From positions 1 through 9,216 of the forward strand of contig JBKPDW010000146.1 of assembly GCA_046728115.1 (NCBI GenBank): DNA of 9,216 nucleotides. The letters run 5' to 3'. Positions 1 through 6,838 of this stretch are shown here, in pieces. The position numbers and the translations under genes are program-made. Within the stretch, counting starts at the first letter, position 1; each line of letters opens with the position of its first letter. This DNA is from CAVSWN01 sp046728115. GTDB taxonomy: Bacteria; Acidobacteriota; Vicinamibacteria; Vicinamibacterales; CAVVIG01. The notes under the pieces are model-generated. The model did not search any database. It saw only the letters and a program-made list of their open reading frames with translations, and was not told where the DNA came from.

Positions 1-71
1 TCTAGGTTCTAGGTTCTAGGTTCTAGGTAGGTTCGAGGTTCGACGAAGGTTCGACGTTCAAGGTTCGTGGT
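1..71. repeat. Degenerate 7-nt tandem repeat (AGGTTC family)
   Basis: The first 28 bases are four near-perfect copies of a 7-nt unit (TCTAGGT). They pass into diverged copies built on AGGTTCG/AGGTTCA up to about position 71. The tract is cut by the left window edge, so its full length is unknown. It lies immediately before an intrinsic terminator and holds no credible gene. Short-period tracts of this sort occur between genes in Vicinamibacteria-like genomes (recalled, not checked). No function can be assigned. Confidence 0.85.
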
Positions 72-76
72 TGACG

Positions 77-119
77 ACCGGCGGTCGGGCTCGTGCCTGG
101 CCGCCGGTTTTGTTTTTTT
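77..119 (+). terminator. Strong intrinsic (Rho-independent) terminator
   Basis: Bases 77-90 (ACCGGCGGTCGGGC) pair with 95-108 (GCCTGGCCGCCGGT). This gives a 14-bp stem with two G-U wobbles and a four-base TCGT loop, followed directly by a T-rich run (TTTTGTTTTTTT, 108-119). This is a textbook intrinsic terminator for plus-strand transcription. It most likely ends an operon entering from the left, outside the window. It also argues against any start for the next gene upstream of position 120, because such a start would lie inside or before the hairpin. Confidence 0.88.
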
Positions 120-153
120 GCTCGAACGGCAGACACTACACGCCACCTACCCT

Positions 154-3100
154 ATGCAGCGGCGCCTCCTCGTCGTGCTCTACATGATCTCCGGCGCCGC
201 GGCGCTCGTGTACGAGGTGATCTGGACACGCCTGCTCACGCTCCAACTCGGACACACGGTCGCCGCAGCCAGCACGGTGCTCGCTGCATTCATGGGCGGT
301 CTGGCGGTCGGGGCCTGGCTCGCGGGACGTTTCGTCACTCGCCGGACCAACGCGGCTCCCGACCTGCCCGAGCCGGCCTCGCTGCCGCACCCGATGCAGA
401 TCTACGCCGGGCTCGAAGTCGTCATCGCGTTGCTTGCGCTGCTGCTGCCCCTGATGCTCAGGGCATCGGTACCCGCGCTTGCGTGGGCCTACGCGGACGG
501 GTCGGCGCCGGTGCGCTTCGCGCTGGTGCGCGTTGCCATCAGCTTGCTCCTGGTCGGGATTCCGGCCACGGCAATGGGTGCAACCTACCCCGTTGCCGCA
601 GACTGGCTGGCGCGATTGGCGCCTGACCCCACGAATGCACGCGCCTCGGCAGCACTGCTCTACGCCTCGAACACGGCTGGCGCCGCCGTCGGCGCGCTCG
701 CCGCAGGATTCTGGCTGATTCCGGCCCTCGGCCTTTCGGCGAGCACGTGGGTCAGCGTGGCGCTCAACGGCATCGCGGCAGCGGGGGCAATGTGGCTATC
801 GACAGTCCGCAACTCCGAGCGTGTGCCGACCGGCATCGCGCAGGTCCAGGCAACCAGGACCGCAAAGGCTGTGAAGACCGCCAAGCCTCCACGGAAACGT
901 GAGACACAAGATTCGTTGCAGCCCTCGAGAGCTTCGCGTTCAGCGGAGCGCTCTTCGGTGTGGCTGGTTTCCGCTGCGATAGGCGTATCCGGATTCGCCG
1001 CGCTGGTGTACGAGGTTGCATGGACACGACTGCTCGCACTGGTCATCGGCCCCACGACGTACGCCTTTTCGACGATGGCTGCCGCATTCGTCACTGGACT
1101 CGCGATTGGATCGACGCTCGGGAGTCCGCTGTCACGGCGCACGACGCGCCCGATGGCCTGGCTGGCGGCGACGCTGATCGTGGGCGCCGTGGCAGCCACG
1201 TCCGCCGCCTGGTACACCGCGTCGCGACTGCCCCTGACGATCGCTGTGCAGGTCGCCGACCCGAACGTGATCTTCGGACGCATCGTGTTCGAGCAGGCGA
1301 TCGTCGTCGCCCTGCTGATGCTGCCGTCCACGTTGATTCTTGGCGCAGCTTTTCCCCTCGCTCTCGCCGCGGCGGGCGCCGCCGGAGAGAATGCCGGCGG
1401 CGTGGCGGCACGCGTATACACGGCGAATACCATCGGCGCGATTCTGGGCGCGCTCGCGGCAGGGTTCCTGCTCATTCCGATCCTCGGGCTCCGTTCGACG
1501 TTCGAAGCGGCAGCAATTGTGTCGGTCGTGGCCGGCGCTGTCGGCCTGCTGCGACAGATCAAGAGTTGGGCCGGCGCAGCCATTGCCGCGGCCTCGGTCG
1601 CGACGATCGTCGCGCTGCCCGGATGGGATCGCGAACTGCTCGCGAGCGGAGCATACAAGTACGCGCCGTACCTGCAATCGGCCGATCTTGACACCATCCT
1701 GCGCGCGGGGACGCTCGAGTACTACAAGGAAGGCGCGGCAGCTACTGTGAGCGTCAGGCGTCTCACGGGCGTGCGATCGCTCGCCATCGACGGCAAGGTG
1801 GATGCCTCGAACGGCGCCGACATGCTCACGCAGCGGCTCCTCGGTCTTTTGCCCGTGCTGCTCCATGGTCATGCGCGCAGCGTCGCGATCATCGGCCTCG
1901 GCAGCGGCGTCACCGCGGGATCGGCGCTCGCTCCAGGCACCGTCGAGCACGCCGATGTGATCGAGATCTCTCCCGAAGTCGTCGAAGCGTCGCATGCATT
2001 CGACGCCGAGTCGGGGCAGGTCCTCTCGCAGAAGACGGTCCGGCTCATCATCGGAGACGGCCGATCGCATTTGCTGCTCACGCCGCGCCGGTACGACGTC
2101 ATCGTTTCCGAACCGTCGAACCCCTGGATGGCCGGCGTGGCGGCCCTCTTCACGCGCGAGTTCTTCGAGGCGGCCAGGGCGCGGCTCGAACCCGACGGTC
2201 TGCTCTGCCAGTGGGCACACACCTACGACATCAGCGCCGAGGACTTGAGGTCGATCGCGCGCACGTTCGCCTCGGTGTTCCCGGACGGCACGATGTGGCT
2301 CGTGGGAGAAGGCGACCTGCTCTTCATAGGCGGCAGCGCGCGCGGCCTCGATCGCCGTCTGGATGAGATCGCGGTCGGGTACCGGAAGGGCACGACACCG
2401 GCGTTGTTGGCATCGCTCGGAATCGATCCCGCATTCGCGCCATTCAACCTGCTGTCCCTGTACGCGGGTGGACCTCGCGAGATTCGGCAGTATTCCACTG
2501 GCGCGATGGTGCAGACAGATGACCGGATGGCGCTCGAGTACTCCGCGCCACGCGGCATATATGGCCGGACAACGACCGACAACGCAGTCGCCATCCGGGC
2601 GCTGGCGGTCCAGCCTCCTCCGGCCGTGCGTGCTGCGCTCGATGCCGGATCCGACGCCGCGTGGACGTCGCGCGGCAATATGCTGCTGAAGGCGGACGCG
2701 TTCGCGCTCGCCTACGACGCGTACAGCCGCGCGCTAGCCCTCAATAGCGGCAATCCGAGCGCATTGAAAGGGCTGTCGGACGCGGCTCCTGGCGCACGGC
2801 GCGAGCAGGAGGAGCGCAAGTGGCTGGAGACGACAGCGTCGCGCGAACCGGCCAACGCAGCCGTGAGAATCGAGCTGGCGCGGGTCCTGGCAGCGCGAGG
2901 CGAGTTCGACGCGGCGGTCGCCGCCGCCACGAAGGCGCTCGAACTCGCTCCGGGCGAACCGCGAGCCGGCGAAGAGCTGGCGTCAATTCTTGCGGACAAG
3001 GACGATAGCGATCGGCTCGCGCCGCTGGCCGATGCGCTCGTGAAAGAATTTCCCGGGCGTCCCGATCCTGAGTACTACCGAGCAACGGCTTTGTTCATGC

Positions 3101-3426
3101 GCGGGCAAATCGAAGACTCGCTCACCGCCGTACAACCCCTCGCGAAGGCTCACCCCGAGCATGCTCGCGCGCAGAACCTGATGGGGGCCGCGTGCGCCAT
3201 TCTGGGCCGCCGGGAGTGCGCCCGCGCGGCGTTCCAGGCATCGATCACTGCCAACCCGCGGGACGTGGCGACGTACGTGAACGCGGCCACGTTCGAACTG
3301 CAGGTCGCGAATCCCCGGGGCGCGATGAGCCTGTTCGCCGAAGCGCTGGCGCTCGACCAGCAATCGGACGCAGCCCGCAAAGGGCTGGCGCAGGCGCGCG
3401 CGCAGTCCGCGACAAATCCACGATAA
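154..3426 (+). CDS. Fused membrane / spermidine-synthase-like / TPR protein
   Basis: The predicted protein has 1090 aa. Residues 1-215 and about 268-490 are two copies of one hydrophobic multi-pass module. SGAAALVYEVIWTRLLTL (13-30) recurs as SGFAALVYEVAWTRLLAL (279-296), and GALAAGFWLIPALGL (180-194) recurs as GALAAGFLLIPILGL (432-446). A basic, Lys/Arg-rich linker (about 219-267) separates them. Residues about 500-800 form a spermidine-synthase-like Rossmann domain: the SAM-site glycines are GLGSGVTAG (581-589), motif II is VIEISPEVVEA (602-612), then GDGRS (634-638) and SEPSNPWMAG (652-661). In true spermidine synthases the catalytic loop reads D-x-x-D-P; here the aspartates are E653 and N656, so classical aminopropyl transfer is doubtful. 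About 835-1085 are TPR-like helical repeats. I chose ATG 154 because the longer GTG start (67) precedes the terminator hairpin and adds 29 unconserved-looking residues. There is no clear Shine-Dalgarno site. The family is widespread ('fused MFS/spermidine synthase'); its substrate is unknown. Confidence 0.9.
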   Translation: MQRRLLVVLYMISGAAALVYEVIWTRLLTLQLGHTVAAASTVLAAFMGGLAVGAWLAGRFVTRRTNAAPDLPEPASLPHPMQIYAGLEVVIALLALLLPLMLRASVPALAWAYADGSAPVRFALVRVAISLLLVGIPATAMGATYPVAADWLARLAPDPTNARASAALLYASNTAGAAVGALAAGFWLIPALGLSASTWVSVALNGIAAAGAMWLSTVRNSERVPTGIAQVQATRTAKAVKTAKPPRKRETQDSLQPSRASRSAERSSVWLVSAAIGVSGFAALVYEVAWTRLLALVIGPTTYAFSTMAAAFVTGLAIGSTLGSPLSRRTTRPMAWLAATLIVGAVAATSAAWYTASRLPLTIAVQVADPNVIFGRIVFEQAIVVALLMLPSTLILGAAFPLALAAAGAAGENAGGVAARVYTANTIGAILGALAAGFLLIPILGLRSTFEAAAIVSVVAGAVGLLRQIKSWAGAAIAAASVATIVALPGWDRELLASGAYKYAPYLQSADLDTILRAGTLEYYKEGAAATVSVRRLTGVRSLAIDGKVDASNGADMLTQRLLGLLPVLLHGHARSVAIIGLGSGVTAGSALAPGTVEHADVIEISPEVVEASHAFDAESGQVLSQKTVRLIIGDGRSHLLLTPRRYDVIVSEPSNPWMAGVAALFTREFFEAARARLEPDGLLCQWAHTYDISAEDLRSIARTFASVFPDGTMWLVGEGDLLFIGGSARGLDRRLDEIAVGYRKGTTPALLASLGIDPAFAPFNLLSLYAGGPREIRQYSTGAMVQTDDRMALEYSAPRGIYGRTTTDNAVAIRALAVQPPPAVRAALDAGSDAAWTSRGNMLLKADAFALAYDAYSRALALNSGNPSALKGLSDAAPGARREQEERKWLETTASREPANAAVRIELARVLAARGEFDAAVAAATKALELAPGEPRAGEELASILADKDDSDRLAPLADALVKEFPGRPDPEYYRATALFMRGQIEDSLTAVQPLAKAHPEHARAQNLMGAACAILGRRECARAAFQASITANPRDVATYVNAATFELQVANPRGAMSLFAEALALDQQSDAARKGLAQARAQSATNPR

Positions 3427-3512
3427 CGTTTCGATCTTCAAAATTCCGTAGCGATCCCTCACAGCGGAAGTCTGGCTGCGTCGGGACTTCGAGAGACGCT
3501 TCGAGGTATCTA

Positions 3513-3539
3513 TTGACATGACAATAAAGCGCCGATAAC
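3513..3539 (+). promoter_or_regulatory. Possible sigma-70-like promoter
   Basis: A perfect TTGACA (3513-3518) is followed 15 bp later by GATAAC (3534-3539, four of six matches to TATAAT). The spacer is shorter than the ideal 17 bp. A second AT-rich hexamer, TATATT, lies at 3555-3560 but has no matching -35. Either could drive the small ORF at 3586 and the methyltransferase behind it. Perfect -35 hexamers are uncommon by chance in this GC-rich DNA, but the short spacer keeps this tentative. Confidence 0.4.
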
Positions 3540-3585
3540 GACGTTAACGGCACATATATTGCTCACAGTTGGGTTGGAGGAAGGA

Positions 3586-3801
3586 ATGAGTCTCGTTCGG
3601 CTTCTCGGCTTCACCACTCTGGCTTGCGGCTGCGTCATCGGACGTTACCGCGAGGTTGCGACCAGCCGCGAAGTCGCGTATATCGAGGAAAAAGGTCAAT
3701 CGTGCGGGAGTCATGGGCACCGGCGCAACCACACGGTGACAACGGAGCGCTTCGCCACCGTGGCCTCGTCGACGCTCATCGCCAAGTCATCGGCCCTGTG
3801 A
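3586..3801 (+). CDS. Possible small secreted/lipoprotein-like hypothetical protein
   Basis: A 71-aa ORF starts at ATG 3586 with an excellent Shine-Dalgarno match, GGAGG at 3576-3580, five bases before the start. The N-terminus (MSLVRLLGFTTLACGCVIG) is hydrophobic with one Arg and two close cysteines. It resembles a short export signal, but it does not fit a canonical lipobox because leucine is not at -3 before either Cys. The rest is polar, with a third Cys at residue 40, and no domain is recognised. It ends 18 nt before the methyltransferase start, so the two could be co-transcribed. Third-position G/C preference is compatible with coding. An in-frame TTG at 3559 would lengthen it by nine residues but places the Shine-Dalgarno inside the gene. 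Chance ORFs of this size are common in GC-rich DNA, so the ribosome site is the main support. Confidence 0.42.
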   Translation: MSLVRLLGFTTLACGCVIGRYREVATSREVAYIEEKGQSCGSHGHRRNHTVTTERFATVASSTLIAKSSAL

Positions 3802-3819
3802 CCGCCTGGCCAGAAGTCT

Positions 3820-4821
3820 GTGGCTAGCTCGGCACGGCCGAGCCTCGTACCGGCTCTCCCCAACCCTAACGCTCCTCGGGGCTCGAACCGAAATGAAGAC
3901 GTGTCCATTCTGCTGAAGCCTTTCGAAAAGGTCGGCCTTGGACGAACGAGCGCGCGCTTCTTTCACGCGGACTGCCTGGAAGTCTTCAAACAGTTACCTG
4001 CTCAGAGCGTGGACGTCATTGTGACTTCCCCGCCGTACAACCTCGGCATCGAGTACCGCCGCTATGCCGATAGATTGTCGCCAGCGCAATATCTCGAGTG
4101 GACCGACGCCTGGATTGGCGCGGCCGCACGCGTTCTGCGCCCGGACGGTTCGCTCTTCCTGAACATGGGCGCGAAGCCGTCCGACCCATGGACGGCGCTC
4201 GATGTCGCGCAGGCCGCTCGACCTCACCTCCGCCTTCAGAACGTGATCCATTGGATCAAGTCGATCGCCATCGATCGTGCCGCCGCCGGTGTGGCCGCAG
4301 GCCTGGCGCGCGATCTCGCGGTGGGGCACTACAAACCGATCAACAGCGATCGGTTTCTGAACGACTGCCACGAGTTCATTTTTCACTTTACGCCGCTCGG
4401 ATCGACGACGGTCGATCGCCTGGCGCTCGGCGTCCCGTATCAGGATCAGTCGAACATTGACCGCTGGCACGCCGCCGCGGACGGTCTCCGTTGCCGGGGC
4501 AACACGTGGTTCATCCCGTACGAAACCATCCAGCGCCGCGACCGCGATCGCCCGCATCCAGCGACTTTCCCGTCCCGGCTCCCGGAACAATGCCTCCGCC
4601 TGCACGGCCTCGCGCGCATCGATCTCGCGATGGATCCGTTCACGGGACTCGGCAGCACCGCCGTGGCCTGCGCGCGCCTTGGGTTGAATTTCGTCGGATC
4701 GGACGTCGACGAGGTCTATCTGAAGGAAGCCGCCGAGCGGACGCGCGCCGCCGCACACAGCAGGATCAAGAAGGCAGACATCAGCGTTGCGCGGGCAGGA
4801 AAAACAGGACGGGCTGGATAG
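3820..4821 (+). CDS. Site-specific DNA methyltransferase (beta-order, SPPY; likely m4C or m6A)
   Basis: The 333-aa product transfers a methyl group from S-adenosylmethionine to an exocyclic amino group of a base in DNA. Catalytic motif IV is TSPPYN (69-74), preceded by DVIV. PDGSLFLNMG (108-117) follows. A middle section, about 120-245, probably holds target recognition. SAM-binding motif I, DPFTGLGST (272-280), comes near the C-terminus with acidic DVDEVY (295-300) after it. The IV-before-I order is the beta class. SPPY rather than DPPY is typical of N4-cytosine enzymes, though some N6-adenine enzymes share it. No restriction endonuclease gene lies within the window, so it looks like an orphan methyltransferase with a regulatory or protective role (inference). 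The start is uncertain: GTG 3820 has a weak ribosome site, and GTG 3901 (V28) would keep all motifs. The stop codon lies within the left arm of a long inverted repeat. Confidence 0.9.
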   Translation: MASSARPSLVPALPNPNAPRGSNRNEDVSILLKPFEKVGLGRTSARFFHADCLEVFKQLPAQSVDVIVTSPPYNLGIEYRRYADRLSPAQYLEWTDAWIGAAARVLRPDGSLFLNMGAKPSDPWTALDVAQAARPHLRLQNVIHWIKSIAIDRAAAGVAAGLARDLAVGHYKPINSDRFLNDCHEFIFHFTPLGSTTVDRLALGVPYQDQSNIDRWHAAADGLRCRGNTWFIPYETIQRRDRDRPHPATFPSRLPEQCLRLHGLARIDLAMDPFTGLGSTAVACARLGLNFVGSDVDEVYLKEAAERTRAAAHSRIKKADISVARAGKTGRAG

Positions 4822-4914
4822 TGGCAGTTCAGATTTCAAACTTCAGACTTCAGATTTTAAAATCGAGACATCTGAACTCAATCTGAACTCTGAAATCTGA
4901 ACTGCCAGTATCCA
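4815..4914. repeat. Long inverted repeat of TTCAGA/TCTGAA units between convergent genes
   Basis: Bases 4822-4838 (TGGCAGTTCAGATTTCA) are the exact reverse complement of 4891-4907. Pairing resumes outward after one G/G mismatch (4821/4908), TGGATA (4815-4820) with TATCCA (4909-4914). Inward, TTCAGA copies at 4842-4847 and 4849-4854 pair with TCTGAA copies at 4882-4887 and 4871-4876, around an AT-rich centre (TTTTAAAA, 4855-4862). Each arm therefore carries three copies of the hexamer, and the whole folds as one imperfect hairpin. It fills the gap between the methyltransferase stop and the stop of the minus-strand VWA gene. A bidirectional transcription-ending structure is plausible; no flanking T-tract of the usual kind is present. 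Confidence 0.88.
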
Positions 4915-4915
4915 C

Positions 4916-6259
4916 TTATTTCTTGGTTGAAGGCACCGTGGGTGGCGGCGCCTTGAGCACGTACTCCTTGCGGAACCAGACCTGCGCGTTCTTGCGCAGG
5001 ACCTTCACATCGATTTGCCGGCGGCGCTTCGTGGGATCCGGGTTGTTCGACACGTACCCGAGCACGTAGTAGTCGCTGGTCTCGGCGTCGATGCGCTTCA
5101 GTGCCTTGCTGAAGTCGTTCTGGTTGACGACCGCCAGGCCGCCGGTTTCTTCCGCGATCACCCGCAGGCTGTCCTGCGACTTGCGCACGTATTCGCTCCA
5201 CTGCTGCGGATCCACTTGCTCGTCGATGTCGCCCATGCCGACGAGCCCACGCGGATCGATCGTGTACACCGTCACGTTCGCGCGATTCGCCTGCCGCGTC
5301 ATCTCGCCGAGCTCGCGCGCCAGATCGGCGTCCGCGAACGTCTCGTTCTGCTTCTGCTGACTCGCAAACGGATCGGTCGACGAACTGCCGTCGTCGTTGG
5401 ACTGGCGCATCTGGTTCTGCGACCTCGCCATGTCGTTCTGCGCGAACGGCGAGTTCGGATCCATCAGCCCGAGGCGCGCGTCCTGGAACGGATTGAAGTC
5501 GTAGCCGTCGCTGACGTAGACGAGGGCCTTACGCCGATTGTGGACCTGCTCGAGGTTGTTCAGCAGGTCGTACACCGTGGAAAACGCCACGTGCGCGCGG
5601 TAGCGAACTTCGCTCGGTCCTTCCGCGCCCGACGGTCCGTTGATGATGTCGGTCGGCTTCAACTCGTTGCCCGCGATTTTCTTGATCGCCTCGTCGAGCC
5701 GGTTCCTGTCGTACGTCATGTCGATGGCGATCGACGAAGGACCACTCGACACGATGCCGAACATGTCGCCGTCGTGGACGAGCTCCTTCGAAATCCGCTT
5801 GAACAGATCGCGCACGCGGCCGGTGTTGTGGAACTGGAGGTGCAGGTCGTCTACGAAGAACAGGAAGATCCGGCCCGACACATCGTTCCGCGGACGCGTC
5901 GGTGGGAGAATGATGCCCTCGGGCGGCGGCGGCGGTGGCGGCGCCAGGACGTTCGTGACGCGTCCACCCGCAACGACCGTCATCTGCGAGATCTCCTGCT
6001 TGACGCCGTCTTCCCAGATCTCGAATTCGTCCCTCTTAAGATCGGGAACGAAGTTGCCTTTGTCGTCGCGGACCACGACATCGTTCGTGATGAGGTCCAC
6101 CTGGACGCGGAACGTGGGCTTGTCTTGCGGGGGGGACGTCGTTTGCGCGGGCACACTCGGCTTTTGCGAAGGTGTTTGCGAAGGCGTTTGCGCCGACAGG
6201 CGGGCCACCACCGCGAAGAGAACGGCCATGGACCAGAAACCGTTCTTTTTCAAACTCAT
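4916..6259 (-). CDS. VWFA-related acidobacterial-domain secreted protein
   Basis: The 447-aa protein starts with a Sec-type signal: K4K5, a hydrophobic core about 8-19, and a probable cleavage after LSA (21-23). A Pro/Ser/Thr/Gln-rich linker follows. Residues 50-90 (FRVQVDLITNDVVVRDDKGN and following, through DEFEIWEDGVKQEI) form the characteristic N-terminal segment of the acidobacterial VWFA-related family (TIGR03436 type). After a run of seven prolines (107-113) comes a von Willebrand A-like domain (about 130-340). Its metal-site position reads FFVDDLHLQ (134-142) instead of DxSxS, so metal coordination is probably altered or lost. ALVYVSDGYD (245-254), VYTIDPRGL (331-339) and YYVLGYV (397-403) complete the family pattern. 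A Gln/Asn/Ser-rich insert (268-310) interrupts the domain. It is probably extracytoplasmic and binds proteins, but no ligand is known. It lies last in the minus-strand cluster and has its own -10 hexamer with no ribosome site. Confidence 0.9.
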   Translation of the reverse strand: MSLKKNGFWSMAVLFAVVARLSAQTPSQTPSQKPSVPAQTTSPPQDKPTFRVQVDLITNDVVVRDDKGNFVPDLKRDEFEIWEDGVKQEISQMTVVAGGRVTNVLAPPPPPPPEGIILPPTRPRNDVSGRIFLFFVDDLHLQFHNTGRVRDLFKRISKELVHDGDMFGIVSSGPSSIAIDMTYDRNRLDEAIKKIAGNELKPTDIINGPSGAEGPSEVRYRAHVAFSTVYDLLNNLEQVHNRRKALVYVSDGYDFNPFQDARLGLMDPNSPFAQNDMARSQNQMRQSNDDGSSSTDPFASQQKQNETFADADLARELGEMTRQANRANVTVYTIDPRGLVGMGDIDEQVDPQQWSEYVRKSQDSLRVIAEETGGLAVVNQNDFSKALKRIDAETSDYYVLGYVSNNPDPTKRRRQIDVKVLRKNAQVWFRKEYVLKAPPPTVPSTKK

Positions 6260-6267
6260 AACGTCGA

Positions 6268-6273
6268 ATTATA
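6268..6273 (-). promoter_or_regulatory. Consensus -10 box for a leaderless VWA-gene transcript
   Basis: On the minus strand a perfect TATAAT (6273-6268) stands eight bases before ATG 6259, and the intervening bases (TCGACGTT) contain no Shine-Dalgarno site. Transcription would begin at or within about two bases of the ATG, giving a leaderless mRNA. The TAA stop of the upstream gene (6271-6269) sits inside this hexamer. The -35 region is weak: TCGAAC, 16 bp upstream, matches three of six. This would give the VWA gene expression independent of the two genes before it. Confidence 0.6.
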
Positions 6274-6829
6274 CACCGCCGTCGGCTGGGTTCGACCCCC
6301 CACTGTTCCCTGGAGGACCGCCAGGCCTTCCTCGCCGACCCCGGCGTCTGCGCCTCTTTTTGCGCGGCGGCCTCGCATCGCTCGCTACGGGCCCCGGGGC
6401 GACCTCTCCCGGGACGTTTGCCGTGTCATCCATGGCCGCTGCGGCCGCTTCAACCACGTGGACAGGCCGTTCACCCGGTTCGTCGTCGCTGCCGTTCGAG
6501 GAATCAATCTCGTCGTCACCCACGACTGCGGCTTCGCGGGTTACCCGCTCCGCTCGTTGCGCCCGCCGCCGCTCGCGCCATTTTTCGGCCTCGGCGGACG
6601 GGATCGGCGTGTCCAGAATCTTGCGCCAGTCGAACGATACGTTCGCGTTGTTGGACTCGAGCTCGGCTCGGACGGCCTCGGTGAATGGCTCGCGGCCCAC
6701 TTTGACGTTCGAAGGCGATCGGAACCAGTACAGCAGGCGTGCGGACGACTTGCCGCCGCGGGTGGTCGGCTCGACGAGGTAGAAGTGCTCGTAGCCCCGT
6801 CGGTCACGCGTAAAGCGAAGGAAAGCCAC
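6269..6829 (-). CDS. Conserved-looking hypothetical protein with Arg/Lys-rich tail
   Basis: The 186-aa protein has no function I recognise. Residues 1-75 look like a compact folded domain: aromatic and charged, with FTRDRRGYEHFYLVEP (6-21), RLLYWFRSPSNVKVGREPF (31-49) and FDWRKILDTPIP (67-78). A charged, probably helical stretch (79-100, EKWRERRRAQRAERV) and an acidic disordered section (104-120) follow. The end is a strongly basic tail, RPPRKKRRRRRGRRGRPGG (153-171), which suggests nucleic-acid or ribosome contact (inference only). The start is GTG 6827-6829. A GAGGAG lies inside the last codons of the gene upstream (6843-6848), 13 nt from the GTG, which is longer than ideal. The gap to the upstream gene is nine bases, so the two are probably co-transcribed. 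No signal peptide or membrane segment is seen. Confidence 0.75.
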   Translation of the reverse strand: MAFLRFTRDRRGYEHFYLVEPTTRGGKSSARLLYWFRSPSNVKVGREPFTEAVRAELESNNANVSFDWRKILDTPIPSAEAEKWRERRRAQRAERVTREAAVVGDDEIDSSNGSDDEPGERPVHVVEAAAAAMDDTANVPGEVAPGPVASDARPPRKKRRRRRGRRGRPGGPPGNSGGSNPADGGV

Positions 6830-6838
6830 CGGGTCGGG

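Noticed and set aside
1132..2220. Minus-strand 362-codon open frame inside the first gene
   Set aside because: It lies antisense to conserved membrane and SAM-binding motifs of the fused protein, and its composition is typical of a shadow frame.
3466..3490. Short inverted repeat GAAGTC/GACTTC after the first gene as a terminator
   Set aside because: The stem is only six pairs with a 12-base loop and has no T tract.
3559..3585. TTG start at 3559 for the small ORF
   Set aside because: It has no ribosome site of its own and would place the strong GGAGG inside the coding sequence; ATG 3586 fits better.
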